Below, one piece after another: positions 54,389-64,000 of a DNA stretch of 64,000 bases. Each line of letters opens with the position of its first letter. The stretch's first letter is position 1. The position numbers and the translations under genes were made by a program. Location: NCBI RefSeq assembly GCF_004348685.1, contig NZ_SMKO01000020.1, positions 18,529-82,528 of the forward strand, given 5' to 3'. Under the pieces are notes generated by a model. It ran no database searches. It had not been told where the DNA came from and worked only from the letters and a program-made list of their open reading frames with translations. The stretch comes from Nonomuraea deserti. Its GTDB lineage: Bacteria; Actinomycetota; Actinomycetes; Streptosporangiales; Streptosporangiaceae.

Positions 54389-54838
54389 TCAGCGGGCCGA
54401 TCGGGCCCTGCCCTGCATGGTCAGCGTCACGATGGCGGTGATGAGGTAGACCAGCGCGCCGTGCCACAGCGCGTCGACGGCCGAGCCGAACACGCCCTCC
54501 CCGTCGAGCACGAGCTGCACCGGATAGTCCAGCACGGCCGTGATGCCGGCGGGCAGCAGCGCGAACTTCCACGGGTGCCGCAACGACCACACGCGAGCCT
54601 GCCGGGTCACCCGGTCGCCGTCCTCCGGCTTCGCCACCGCGCCGATCGCGGCGACCAGCGCGAACAGGCTGATGCCCAGGCCCAGCGCCCACACCAGGTC
54701 GCCGCCGCCCGTGAGCAGGCCGAACCCGTAGCTGGTCGCCGAGACGACGCCACCGCTGATGGCGGCGGCCTTCCAAGGAGCGCCACGCAGGGCGGCGCCC
54801 GACAGCGATACCTCGTCGCGTCGACTGATTTCGTTCAT
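54389..54838 (-). CDS. Multi-helix membrane protein, unknown function
   Basis: The 149-residue protein has hydrophobic helices near residues 22-42, 47-67, 88-108 and 122-142. The start is hydrophilic (MNEISRRDEVSLSGAALRG). No family is recognised. It is convergent with the VOC gene and divergent from the GNAT gene; I see no signal peptide. Confidence 0.65.
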   Translation of the reverse strand: MNEISRRDEVSLSGAALRGAPWKAAAISGGVVSATSYGFGLLTGGGDLVWALGLGISLFALVAAIGAVAKPEDGDRVTRQARVWSLRHPWKFALLPAGITAVLDYPVQLVLDGEGVFGSAVDALWHGALVYLITAIVTLTMQGRARSAR

Positions 54839-54913
54839 GCCCCCATGCTGCCTTTCCGGTCACCCTGGGGGCATCGGGGGCGGACCCTGACCTGTCCCTG
54901 ACATCATGCGGAC

Positions 54914-55837
54914 ATGCAGAAAGTCGTGATAACGCATCTTGGCCCCGGCGAGGCTGACCGGCTGCGGTCGGTCCGGCTGCGCGCCCTCCAGGACGCCCCG
55001 GACGCCTTCGGGTCGTCGTACGGACGCGAGGTCGCCTTTCCGCCCGAAAAATGGGCCGAGAGATCGAGCGATCCGGGCTCGCGGTGGTGGGTGGCCGAGA
55101 GCGGCGGCGCCGACGTGGGCCTGGTGTGCGTGCTGCTGGAGGACAGCGGGGCGCACCTGCTGTCCATGTGGGTCGCCCCCGAGGCCAGAGGCGGGGGTGT
55201 GGGCTCCCGGCTGGTCGACACGGCCGTGGAGTGGGCCAGGAGCACCGGCGCTGAGGAGATCGGCCTCTGGGCGGTCGACCGGAACCACACCGCCCGCGCC
55301 CTCTACGCCCGCAAGGGCTTCACCCCGAGCGGCCGGGTCATGGCGCTGCCGTCCAACCCCGACCTCATGGAGTCCCACTACGTGTTGTCGCTGCTCTTCC
55401 GGCAGGCCCGCGCGGACGACGTGCCCGCGATCGTGGCCATGCTGGCCGACGACCCGCTCGGGGCCCAGCGCGAGGGAGACCCGGGTGACGAACGCTACCT
55501 GGCGGCGTTCGAGCGGATCGACGCCGACCCGTACGACGAGCTGATCGTGGCCGAGCGCGACGGCAAGGTGGTGGGCACCATGCAGCTGAGCTACCTGGCC
55601 GGGCTGTCGCGGCTGGGCGCGGAGCGGTGCCAGATCGAGGCCGTCAGGGTCGCCGCCTCCGAGCGAGGCAGGGGGCTCGGCCGCAAGATGATCACGTGGG
55701 CCGTCGACCGGGCGCGGGCGCGCGGCTGCGCCATGGTGCAGCTCACCTCCGACAAGTCACGTACGGACGCGCACCGCTTCTACGACTCCCTCGGCTTCAC
55801 GGCCTCCCACGTCGGCTACAAGCTCAAACTGCACTGA
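54914..55837 (+). CDS. Tandem GNAT acetyltransferase (two domains)
   Basis: The 307-residue protein has two GNAT domains. The first (1-150) has LLSMWVAPEARGGGVGSRLVDTAVEWA and ALYARKGFTPSGR. The second (155-307) has IEAVRVAASERGRGLGRKMITWAVDRA and HRFYDSLGFTASHVGYKLKL. Both keep the acetyl-CoA loop (R/Q-x-x-G-x-G/A). Mycothiol synthase also has two GNAT domains, but length and motifs differ. The substrate is unknown. It overlaps the 3' end of the next gene by 14 bp. Confidence 0.88.
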   Translation: MQKVVITHLGPGEADRLRSVRLRALQDAPDAFGSSYGREVAFPPEKWAERSSDPGSRWWVAESGGADVGLVCVLLEDSGAHLLSMWVAPEARGGGVGSRLVDTAVEWARSTGAEEIGLWAVDRNHTARALYARKGFTPSGRVMALPSNPDLMESHYVLSLLFRQARADDVPAIVAMLADDPLGAQREGDPGDERYLAAFERIDADPYDELIVAERDGKVVGTMQLSYLAGLSRLGAERCQIEAVRVAASERGRGLGRKMITWAVDRARARGCAMVQLTSDKSRTDAHRFYDSLGFTASHVGYKLKLH

Positions 55838-57830
55838 CCTCGACCAGATTGTCGTGGAAGGCGGGCCCCCGGCCCATGTCGCCGTCCCGCTCCGCCACGA
55901 CCGCGTTCGGGTTGGCGCCGCCGGGGGTGAGCTTCGGCCACCGCCCCTTGGGCGAGGCCACCACCCCGGCCGCCACCCGGTCGCTGATCTCCACGTCGGC
56001 CAGGAACTCGCCGCCGTCGTTGTGCACGCGTACCCGCTGACCGCCGGCCAGCCCGCGCGCCGCCGCGTCGGCCGGGTTGACCAGCACCACCGGGTCCTTG
56101 GCCCGCCGCCGCAGCTCCGGGTTGTTGCCGAACGTCGTGTTGAGGAACAGGTGCGAGGCCGGCGTGATCAGCGTCAGCGGGTACGGCGACGACCCCGCGG
56201 CGCGGACCGTGTGGGGCGGCACGTACGCCTCCGCCGCGGGCGGGAAGCGCAGCCGGCCGGAGGGCGTCGGGAAGCCGCCGGCGAACGGCGCGAAGGGCTT
56301 GGGGTAGTTCATCCGCACCCAACCCTCCTTGCGGAGCCGGTCCAGGGTGACGCCCTCAAGGGAGGGATGCCCGCTCGACACCAGCTGCTCGGCCAGTTCC
56401 AGGTCCGAGTCGTACAACGACGGCTCGGTCATCCCCATGTGCCCGGCCAGCCGCCTGAACGTCTCCGTCGTCGACAGGCATTCGCCGGGCGGCGGCACGG
56501 CGGGCTCGTTCCACAGCAGGTAGAGGTGCCCGTAGCCGGCGTGCAGGTCCATGTGTTCGGTCTGCATGGTCGCGGGCAGCACGATGTCGGCGTAGTCGAC
56601 GGTGTCGGTGGGGAACTGCTCCATGACCACGGTGAACAGGTCCTCGCGGGCAAGCTGCCGCCTGATGGCGTTCGCGTCGGGGGAGGAGCCCGCCGGGTTG
56701 GCCGCGTACACCCACAGGCATTTCACGTCGTGGAGCTGCGAGGCGAGCTTGGTCATGACCAGCGTGCGCACCGGCCGGGCCAGCAGGTCGTCGCGCCGGT
56801 CGACGGCCAGGTGGACGTGGTCGCTGGTGGAGAAGGCGACGCCGCCGCCCGGGTACCGCCAGTCGCCGGTGACGCCGGGGATCGCGGCGATAGTGCGCAG
56901 CGCGGTGCCGCCGCCGGCGTGCCGCTGGAGGCCGTGCGTGGCGCGCAGCGCGGTCGGGCGGGTGCGGGCGAGCCGCGTCCCCAGCCCGCGGACGGCCTCG
57001 GCGGGGATGCCGGTGATCTCGGCCACCCGCTCGACCGGGTGGCGCAGGATCTCCTCGCGGAAGTCGTCCCAGCCCTCGGTGTGCGCGGCCAGGAACTCGT
57101 CGTCCTGCGCGTTCTCCGCCAGCACCACGTTGAGCAGTCCGAGTGCCAGCGCGGCGTCCGTGCCCGGCCTGATCGCCAGGTGCTCGTCGGCCTGGTCTGC
57201 GGTCCTGGTGCGGATGGGGTCGATGGCGACGACGTAGGCGCCGTTCGCCCGCGCGTCCTGGATGAACTTCCACAGGTGGTGCCCGCTGGTCAGCGTGTTC
57301 GTGCCCCACAGCACGACCAGCTTGGCCAGCGCGAAGTTCTCCGGGTCCATGCCGGCCGCGGTGCCCGCCGTCCGCCGCAGGCCGCTGTTGCCGGCGCCCG
57401 AGCAGATGTTGAGCCAGTGCTTGGAGGCGCCCAGCATGTTCCAGAACCGCCGCCCGGCCACACCCTCGCAACCCTGGAGGTAGCCGAGTGATCCGGTGCC
57501 CAGGTACGGCCAGATGGCCTCGCCGCCGTGCTCCTCGACGATGCCGCGCAGCCGTACGGAGATCTCGTCGAGGGCCTCGTCCCAGGTGATGCGCTCGAAC
57601 TGGCCGGAGCCCTTCGGCCCGGTGCGGCGCAGCGGGTGGAGTATGCGGTCGTCCGCCCGGGTGTGCTCCAGGTAGCGGTTGACTTTCACGCAAAGCGCGC
57701 CGCGGGTGTAGGGCTGGTCGGGGTTGCCGCGGAGGTTGACAGCCCGGCCGTCCTCCACCGTGACCACCCAGGAGCAGGTATCCGGGCAGTCCAGCGGACA
57801 CGCCCCCAAAACTCTCAAATCACCCGCCAT
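55824..57830 (-). CDS. Molybdopterin-dependent oxidoreductase (DMSO-reductase family)
   Basis: From ATG 57830 the protein has 668 residues. Cysteines C11-x3-C15-x3-C19-x27-C47 bind a [4Fe-4S] cluster. The catalytic subunit layout follows: GSGQFERITWDEALDEI, SGAGNSGLR, LVVLWGTNTLTSGHH, GQRVRVHNDGGEF at the end. No Tat signal is present, so it is cytoplasmic. The family includes formate dehydrogenase-like and thiosulfate or polysulfide reductases; substrate unknown. It is divergent from the flippase-like gene. No adjacent Fe-S partner or Mo chaperone. Confidence 0.92.
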   Translation of the reverse strand: MAGDLRVLGACPLDCPDTCSWVVTVEDGRAVNLRGNPDQPYTRGALCVKVNRYLEHTRADDRILHPLRRTGPKGSGQFERITWDEALDEISVRLRGIVEEHGGEAIWPYLGTGSLGYLQGCEGVAGRRFWNMLGASKHWLNICSGAGNSGLRRTAGTAAGMDPENFALAKLVVLWGTNTLTSGHHLWKFIQDARANGAYVVAIDPIRTRTADQADEHLAIRPGTDAALALGLLNVVLAENAQDDEFLAAHTEGWDDFREEILRHPVERVAEITGIPAEAVRGLGTRLARTRPTALRATHGLQRHAGGGTALRTIAAIPGVTGDWRYPGGGVAFSTSDHVHLAVDRRDDLLARPVRTLVMTKLASQLHDVKCLWVYAANPAGSSPDANAIRRQLAREDLFTVVMEQFPTDTVDYADIVLPATMQTEHMDLHAGYGHLYLLWNEPAVPPPGECLSTTETFRRLAGHMGMTEPSLYDSDLELAEQLVSSGHPSLEGVTLDRLRKEGWVRMNYPKPFAPFAGGFPTPSGRLRFPPAAEAYVPPHTVRAAGSSPYPLTLITPASHLFLNTTFGNNPELRRRAKDPVVLVNPADAAARGLAGGQRVRVHNDGGEFLADVEISDRVAAGVVASPKGRWPKLTPGGANPNAVVAERDGDMGRGPAFHDNLVEVSAV

Positions 57831-60392
57831 GGTACACAGCCTACGTCGCGCCGCCCGTCCGGGAAATCGGAGGTGAACGGTGAGAACTCCAGCGTGTAGC
57901 CTGCCCGGTGCGAGGACTACGGGGCTGATTTGAGGACACTGGAAACCCAAAGATCTCACGGTCCGGCCGGGAAGGTGCAGAATCACTGTCGGTGGCCGAA
58001 ATCAGGGAACGAGATGACACGGAGGACCTCGCGGAGGGGGATCCAGCCGTGGCCGAGTCGCGCGCGGACACCGACGTCTACGTCGTAGAGCCGCTCCTGC
58101 CGCAGCGCCTCCGTCGCCCGTCCGACCTGCTGCGCTTCTTCGCCACGCTCGCGGTGCTCGGCGCGGTGATCCTGCTCGCCCTGGTGGCCAAGCAGACGCT
58201 CATCGGCCTCGAGGCCGACGTCAAGGAGGGCGCCGAGCTCGTCCCCCTGCTCAGCAGGATCGCCGCGTTCCTCGGCGGCGCGGCCGTGCTCATCGTTCCC
58301 ACGGCCTTCGCCGTCGAGCGGGTCTTCCACCGCGACGGGCTGCGCGTCGCCGAAGGGCTGATCGCCGCGATCATCGGCATCGCCGGATCGTTCCTGCTCG
58401 GGCAGTGGCTCGTCGCGGGCAACGTCGACGACCTGCGCGTGCTGCTCACCGGCGACAGGAAGATCGAGCCGCTCAACACGCTGCTCACCTCGGTGATCGC
58501 GTACGCCACCGCCGTGCGCATCTCGCGCCGCCCCACGTGGCGGATGCTGATGTGGACCACGATCGCCCTCTACATCCTGGCCTTCTTCTCCGGCAGGCAG
58601 ATCACGCTGCCGAGCGCCATCGTGACCGTGCTGGTCGGCATGGCCATCGGCTACGCCACCCTCTACGGCGTCGGCAGCCCCAACACCAGACCGCCGGGCA
58701 GCGCCGTGGTGGCCGCGCTGCGCAAGCTGTCGTTCACGCCGGTCTCCGCCCGCCGCATCGAGGACGACCACCAGGGCAGCCGCCGCTACGCCATCGGGCT
58801 GCAGGACGGCAGCAGCCTCGACGTCACCGTGCTCGACCGTGACCGGCAGGTGGCGGGGCTGCCCTACCGCCTCTGGCGGCGCATCAGGCTCCACTCCGAG
58901 ACCAGGCGCAGAGCCATCAGGTCGCTGCGGGCCGAGCTCGAACGCGAGGCGCTCATGGCGTACGCGGCGCAGGCGGCCGGCGCCAGCACGCCCCGGCTGC
59001 TCGGCACCAGCGAGATCGGCACCGAGGCCGCGCTGCTCGCCTACGAGCACATCGAGACGCGCCCGCTCGACGAGGTGCCGGACGAGGAGATCGACGACGA
59101 CCTGCTCGCCCAGATCTGGGAGCAGGTCGGATTGCTGCAGATCCAGCGCCTGGCGCACCGCCGGCTCACCGGCGACAGCATCCACCTCGACGGCGCCGGC
59201 CGGGTCGTGCTCACCGACGCGCGCAGCGGCGAGATCGCCGCCGGAGACCTGCTGCTCAGGCTGGACGTCGCCCAGCTCCTCACCTACCTGGCGCTGCGCG
59301 TCGGCCCCGAACGCTCGGTCAGGGCCGCCGCGGCCGTCATGGGGGCCGACGCGCTGGCCGCCGCCCTGCCGCTGCTCCAGCGCATCGCCCTGACCAGGGA
59401 GACCCGCGCGGCCCTGGCCAAGGCCAAGCAGGTCCTGCCCGGCATCCGCGAGCACATCGTGGCGCTCAAGCCGCAGGGCAAGGTCGAGGAGGTGCGGCTG
59501 GAGCGGTTCAGGCCGCGCACCCTGATCACCATCATCGCCAGCACGCTGGCCGCGTACTTCCTGCTGTCCCAGCTCAGCCAGGTCAACGTCTACCAGGTGG
59601 TGACCACGGCCAACTGGGCCTGGTCGGGGCTGGCGCTGGTCGCGTCGTTCGTGAGCTTCGTGGCCGCCGCGCTCATGCTACGCGGGTTCGTGCCCGAGAA
59701 CCTCCCCCTCTGGCGCACGGTGCTCGTGCAGTTCGCGGCCTCGTTCGTCAAGCTCGTCGCGCCCGCGGCGGTGGGCGGCGTCGCGATCAACACCCGCTAC
59801 CTGCAGAAGCGCGGCATCACGCCGGCCAGCGCGGTGGCCAGCGTGGGCGCCTCCCAGCTCATCATGCTGATCTTCCACATCGCGCTGCTGCTGCTGTTCG
59901 CCTACATCACCGGCTCCACCACCAACACCGCGTTCACGCCGTCGCGCGGGCTGGTCGTGGTGCTGCTCGCGGTGGCGCTGCTGGTCGTGGTGGTGCTCGG
60001 CGTGCCGCCGCTGCGCCGGATGGTCACCGCGCGGATGAGCAGGCTCTTCTCCAACGTCCTGCCGCGGCTGCTCGACGTGCTGCAGTCACCGCGCAAGATG
60101 ATCGAAGCGGGCCTGGGCACGCTCATGATCACCATCGCGTTCATCGTCTGCCTGGACGCGTGCGTGGCGGCGTTCGGCGGCCAGCTCAGCTTCACCACCG
60201 TCGCCGTCGTCTACCTCACGGCCAACGCGATCGGCTCGGCCGCACCCACACCCGGCGGGCTGGGCGCGGTCGAGGGCGCGCTCGCGCTGGGCCTCACCGT
60301 GGCGGGGCTGCCCGCCGAGCTGGCCACGTCGGCCGTGCTGCTGCACCGGCTGCTCACGTTCTGGCTGCCGGTGCTGCCCGGCTGGGCCTCCT

Positions 60393-61399
<1,007 letters not shown>

Positions 61400-61403
<4 letters not shown>

Positions 61404-63490
61404 GACGTGCCCCTCTCGATGATCCAGGCCAGCGCGAACGCCTCTTCACGCCAGGCGTCGTAACGTCCGCTGCGGCCGCCGTGCCCAGCGCCCATCTCGG
61501 TCTTGAGCAGGAACGGCCCGCCGCCCGCCGTCGCCCGCAACCGCGCGATCCACTTCGCCGGCTCGTGGTAGAGGACGCGCGTGTCGTTCAGGCTCGTGAT
61601 CGCCAGAATCGGCGGGTACGCCCTGCCGTCCACGTTCTCGTACGGCGAATAGCTCTTCATGTAGGCGTAGACGTCGGGATCGTGCAGCGGGTCGCCCCAC
61701 TCGTCCCACTCGATCACGGTCAGCGGCAACGACGGGTCCAGGATGGTGTTCAGGGCGTCGACGAACGGCACCTCGGCCACCACGCCCGCGAACAGCTCGG
61801 GCGCCAGGTTCGTGGCCGCGCCCATGAGCAGCCCGCCGGCCGAGCCGCCCCGCGCGATGACCCGCTCGCTCCAGCCGCTCTCCTTCATGTGCCCGGCCGC
61901 CGCCACGAAGTCGGTGAACGTGTTGCGCTTCCTGGTCAGCTTGCCCTCTTCGTACCAGCGGCGGCCCAGCTCGCCGCCGCCCCTGACGTGCGCGACGGCG
62001 AAGACGAACCCGCGGTCGAGCAACGACAACCTCGCGATCGAGAAACCGGGGTCGATGGAGGTCTCGTAGCTGCCGTACCCGTACAGCACGGTGGGAGCCG
62101 GTCTGGCGGTTTCCTTCCGTTTCACGATGGACACGGGGATCTTCGTGCCGTCCTCGGCCGTGGCCCAGTCGCGGAACTGCTCGTAGTCGGCCGGGTCGTA
62201 GCCGCCCAGCACCGGGCGCTGCTTGAGCAGGATCAGCTCGTGCGAGTCGAGCTCGTAGTCGTACACGCTGGGCGGGGTGACCATGCTCGTGTACCCCAGC
62301 CGGAGCCGCGTGGTCGTGAACTCGGGGTTGCCCGCCGGCCCGACGTCGTACAGCGGCTCGGGAAAGTCGATCTCGTACGCGTTCCGCTCGGAGGCCTCGA
62401 CCCGCTCCCGCCAGGTGCCGCCGGCGGAGCTGTAGGGCAGCACCCGCAGGCCGGTCAGCCCCTCGCGCCGGAAGTGCACCACGGCGTGGTCGGAGAACGC
62501 GTCGATCTCCAGCAGCCTCGTGTCGTCCCTGTGGGCGGTCAGCGAGGTCCAGGAGCCGGGATCGTCGAGCGGGGCGGTGGCCAGCTCGAAGTTCTCGGCG
62601 TTCTCGTTGTGGAGCACGTAGAAGAAGTCGCCCGCGTGCTCGACGCCGTATTCGACGCCGGTCTTCCTGGGGCGGACGACCCTGAACTCGCCCGCCGGTT
62701 CCATGGCGTCGAGGACCCGCACCTCACTGGTGATCTTGCTGCCGGCGCTGAGCACCAGATAGCGCTCGCTCCGGGTCAGCCCGATGCCCACCCAGTAGCG
62801 CTCGTCGCTCTCCTCGTAGACCAGCACGTCCTCCTGCGTCCCCAGGGTGTGCCGGTAGACCTGGAAGGGGCGCCAGGCGTCGTCGACGCGCGTGTAGAAG
62901 AACGCGGAGCCGTCCGCCGACCAGGCTCCTCCGTAGAAGATGTCCGTGATCTCGTCGGGGAGCACCTCACCGGTCTCGAGGTTCTTGAACCTCAGTGTGA
63001 AGCGCTCGTCGCCCTTGTAGTCGGTCGAGTAGGCCAGCATCGAGCCGTCAGGGGTGACGGAGCTGGCGCCGACCGAGAAGAACGGGCTGTCGCCCGCCAG
63101 CTCGTTGCCGTCGAGGATCACCTGTTCGCGGTCGAGAGGCTCGCCCGGCGTGATCACCGGGGGCGCGTCGCTGTCGGCGGGGACGCGGCAGGAGACGGCG
63201 TACTGCTTGCCCTCTTCTGTGCGCGTGTAGTACCACCAGGCGCCCTTGCGGCTCGGCACCGACAGATCGGTTTCCTGGGTGCGTGCCTTGATCTCCTGGA
63301 ACACCTGCTCCTGGAGTTCGGAGAGGTGAGCGGTCTCCTTTTTGAGAAAGTCGTTCTCCGCCTCCAGATAGGCGGTGGTATCGGGATCTTCCTTGTTGCT
63401 CAGCCAGGCGTACTCGTCGATGACGGTGTCGCCATGATGGATGCGCTCCGTCCGGACCTTCTTCGCCACTGGTGGCGTGTCGCTGCTCAC
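61400..63490 (-). CDS. S9 prolyl oligopeptidase family (oligopeptidase B-like)
   Basis: The 696-residue cytoplasmic peptidase has a seven-bladed beta-propeller (about 70-410) and an alpha/beta hydrolase domain: ARGGSAGGLL with S550, D636 in SLNDTRV and H670 in MGAGHGG. The propeller includes the EYAWLSNKEDPDTTAYLEAEN start typical of PtrB. It cleaves short peptides after basic or proline residues. GTG 63490 has no Shine-Dalgarno; a TAGACT box seven bases upstream suggests a leaderless transcript. It is divergent from the rRNA operon. Confidence 0.93.
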
Positions 63491-63779
63491 GTGGGGAGTC
63501 TATGTTCGGTCGTGATCGATCTGTGGCCATGGAGCGCGACGAACGAGTCCCGAGTGGTCAGGAGCGCTGCTAATCTTGAGAAGCCGACGCGGTGCGGCAC
63601 AACCTCTTCCTCTCACTCCGGTGATATAGGCGTGTTGTGTCGTGGGTCGTCGGCGATCCCCTGTGACTGCTGAGTCCGGAGATCGGTTCGCCGAACTGTC
63701 TACGGGCTGGTAAGTTAGAGGGGTTGTCTCCGAAAGGGGGCGGCGCTTAATTCCCGCAGGTTGTGCAGGTCCGGTCAAT

Positions 63780-63808
63780 TTGACAGAGACTTGAACGGCT
63801 GAAAGAGT
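63780..63808 (+). promoter_or_regulatory. Main rRNA operon promoter
   Basis: A perfect TTGACA -35 at 63780-63785 is followed after 17 bases by AAGAGT at 63803-63808 as a weak -10. The predicted start would give a 16S leader of about 175 nt. A second weaker pair, TTGTCT at 63724 and TTAATT at 63747, may be another rrn promoter. Upstream 63491-63723 shows no gene. Confidence 0.65.
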
Positions 63809-63880
63809 TAAGACACAACGAAATGAACGCCTCTGAGCGAGGATCCCGGGTTCGGGGTTTTGGTGAGGATGGACGCGTGC

Positions 63881-63961
63881 GTTTCTTGAGAACTCAACAG
63901 TGTGTTAAAAGCCAGTGCATGAATGCACAACCCCGTCGACCGACATGGTCGGTTTTGACGG
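63881..63961 (+). other. rRNA leader with antitermination and processing elements
   Basis: TTGAGAACTCAA (63886-63897) matches the boxA-adjacent motif of actinobacterial rRNA leaders. It is followed by hairpins GTGCA/TGCAC (63915-63928) and a two-part stem with CCGTC/GACGG outer and ACCGAC/GTCGGT inner arms (63933-63961). These fit antitermination and RNase III processing. Confidence 0.65.
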
Positions 63962-63989
63962 ATTCCTTTATTTAGTTGGGTTCAGACCT

Positions 63990-64000
63990 TTTTTGGAGAG
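63990..64000 (+). rRNA. rrs: 16S rRNA, first 11 bases
   Basis: The window ends TTTTTGGAGAG; the next bases of 16S rRNA would be TTTGATC. By E. coli numbering AGAG is 8-11, so base 1 is 63990. Most of the gene lies outside, so the identification rests on the leader context. Confidence 0.7.

Overview
This is a high-GC chromosomal window in which GTG starts are frequent and genes are packed at ATGA/GTGA junctions. The neighbourhood bldC, an uncharacterised conserved gene, valine dehydrogenase, DUF3073, then purM and purF is a typical actinobacterial block. The rRNA leader at the right edge carries the actinobacterial TTGAGAACTCAA motif. Together these point to a filamentous actinomycete. A Streptosporangiales (Nonomuraea-like) host is my guess; it is inferred from family resemblance and not tested.

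Layout. 1-5400: the end of a LuxR-type regulator, a large secreted subtilisin and a secreted S33 peptidase. 5460-7140: a two-component pair. 7300-10920: a methyltransferase, a TetR/hydrolase operon with an unusual tandem-repeat junction, a fructosamine-kinase-like protein and a membrane protein. 11070-15160: lpdA, a tautomerase, an orphan response regulator, pyrD and an acetyltransferase. 15280-18100: a coupled amidase/hexosaminidase pair for cell-wall turnover. 18250-20100: LacI and TetR regulators. 20250-26600: the bldC-vdh-DUF3073-CGNR-purM-purF block. 26650-29930: a MarR-controlled dehydrogenase, a repeat-rich membrane protein and a sterol-carrier-like protein. 30040-38410: PhoX, an ABC exporter, two MFS exporters (one divergent from its TetR) and an MTHFR-like protein. 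38460-45260: a Crp-type regulator, a membrane adenylate cyclase, purL, purQ, an RsbW-like kinase and purS. 45440-49040: a branched-chain keto-acid dehydrogenase operon. 49150-55840: small proteins, a metallo-hydrolase, an acyl-CoA dehydrogenase and a guanidine-III riboswitch in front of a SugE/Gdx exporter. 55820-63490: a molybdopterin oxidoreductase, a flippase-like protein with an embedded degenerate kinase domain, an aldo/keto reductase and an S9 peptidase. 63490-64000: promoter and leader of an rRNA operon, with the first bases of 16S rRNA.

How the genes work together. Five genes of de novo purine synthesis (purF, purM, purL, purQ, purS) and pyrD make nucleotides. Vdh, the E1alpha/E1beta/E2 complex with LpdA as candidate E3, and an acyl-CoA dehydrogenase could form a route for valine/leucine/isoleucine carbon. 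The cyclase and Crp gene look like a local cAMP synthesis and response pair.

The most unusual observation is a set of short open frames chained by one-base start/stop overlaps. There are three tandem micro-ORFs built from a 35-bp repeat between the hydrolase and tetR. Two more form a leader in front of the bkd operon, the second with four branched-chain codons. One 20-codon frame lies between purQ and purL. The guanidine-III riboswitch is the clearest RNA element.
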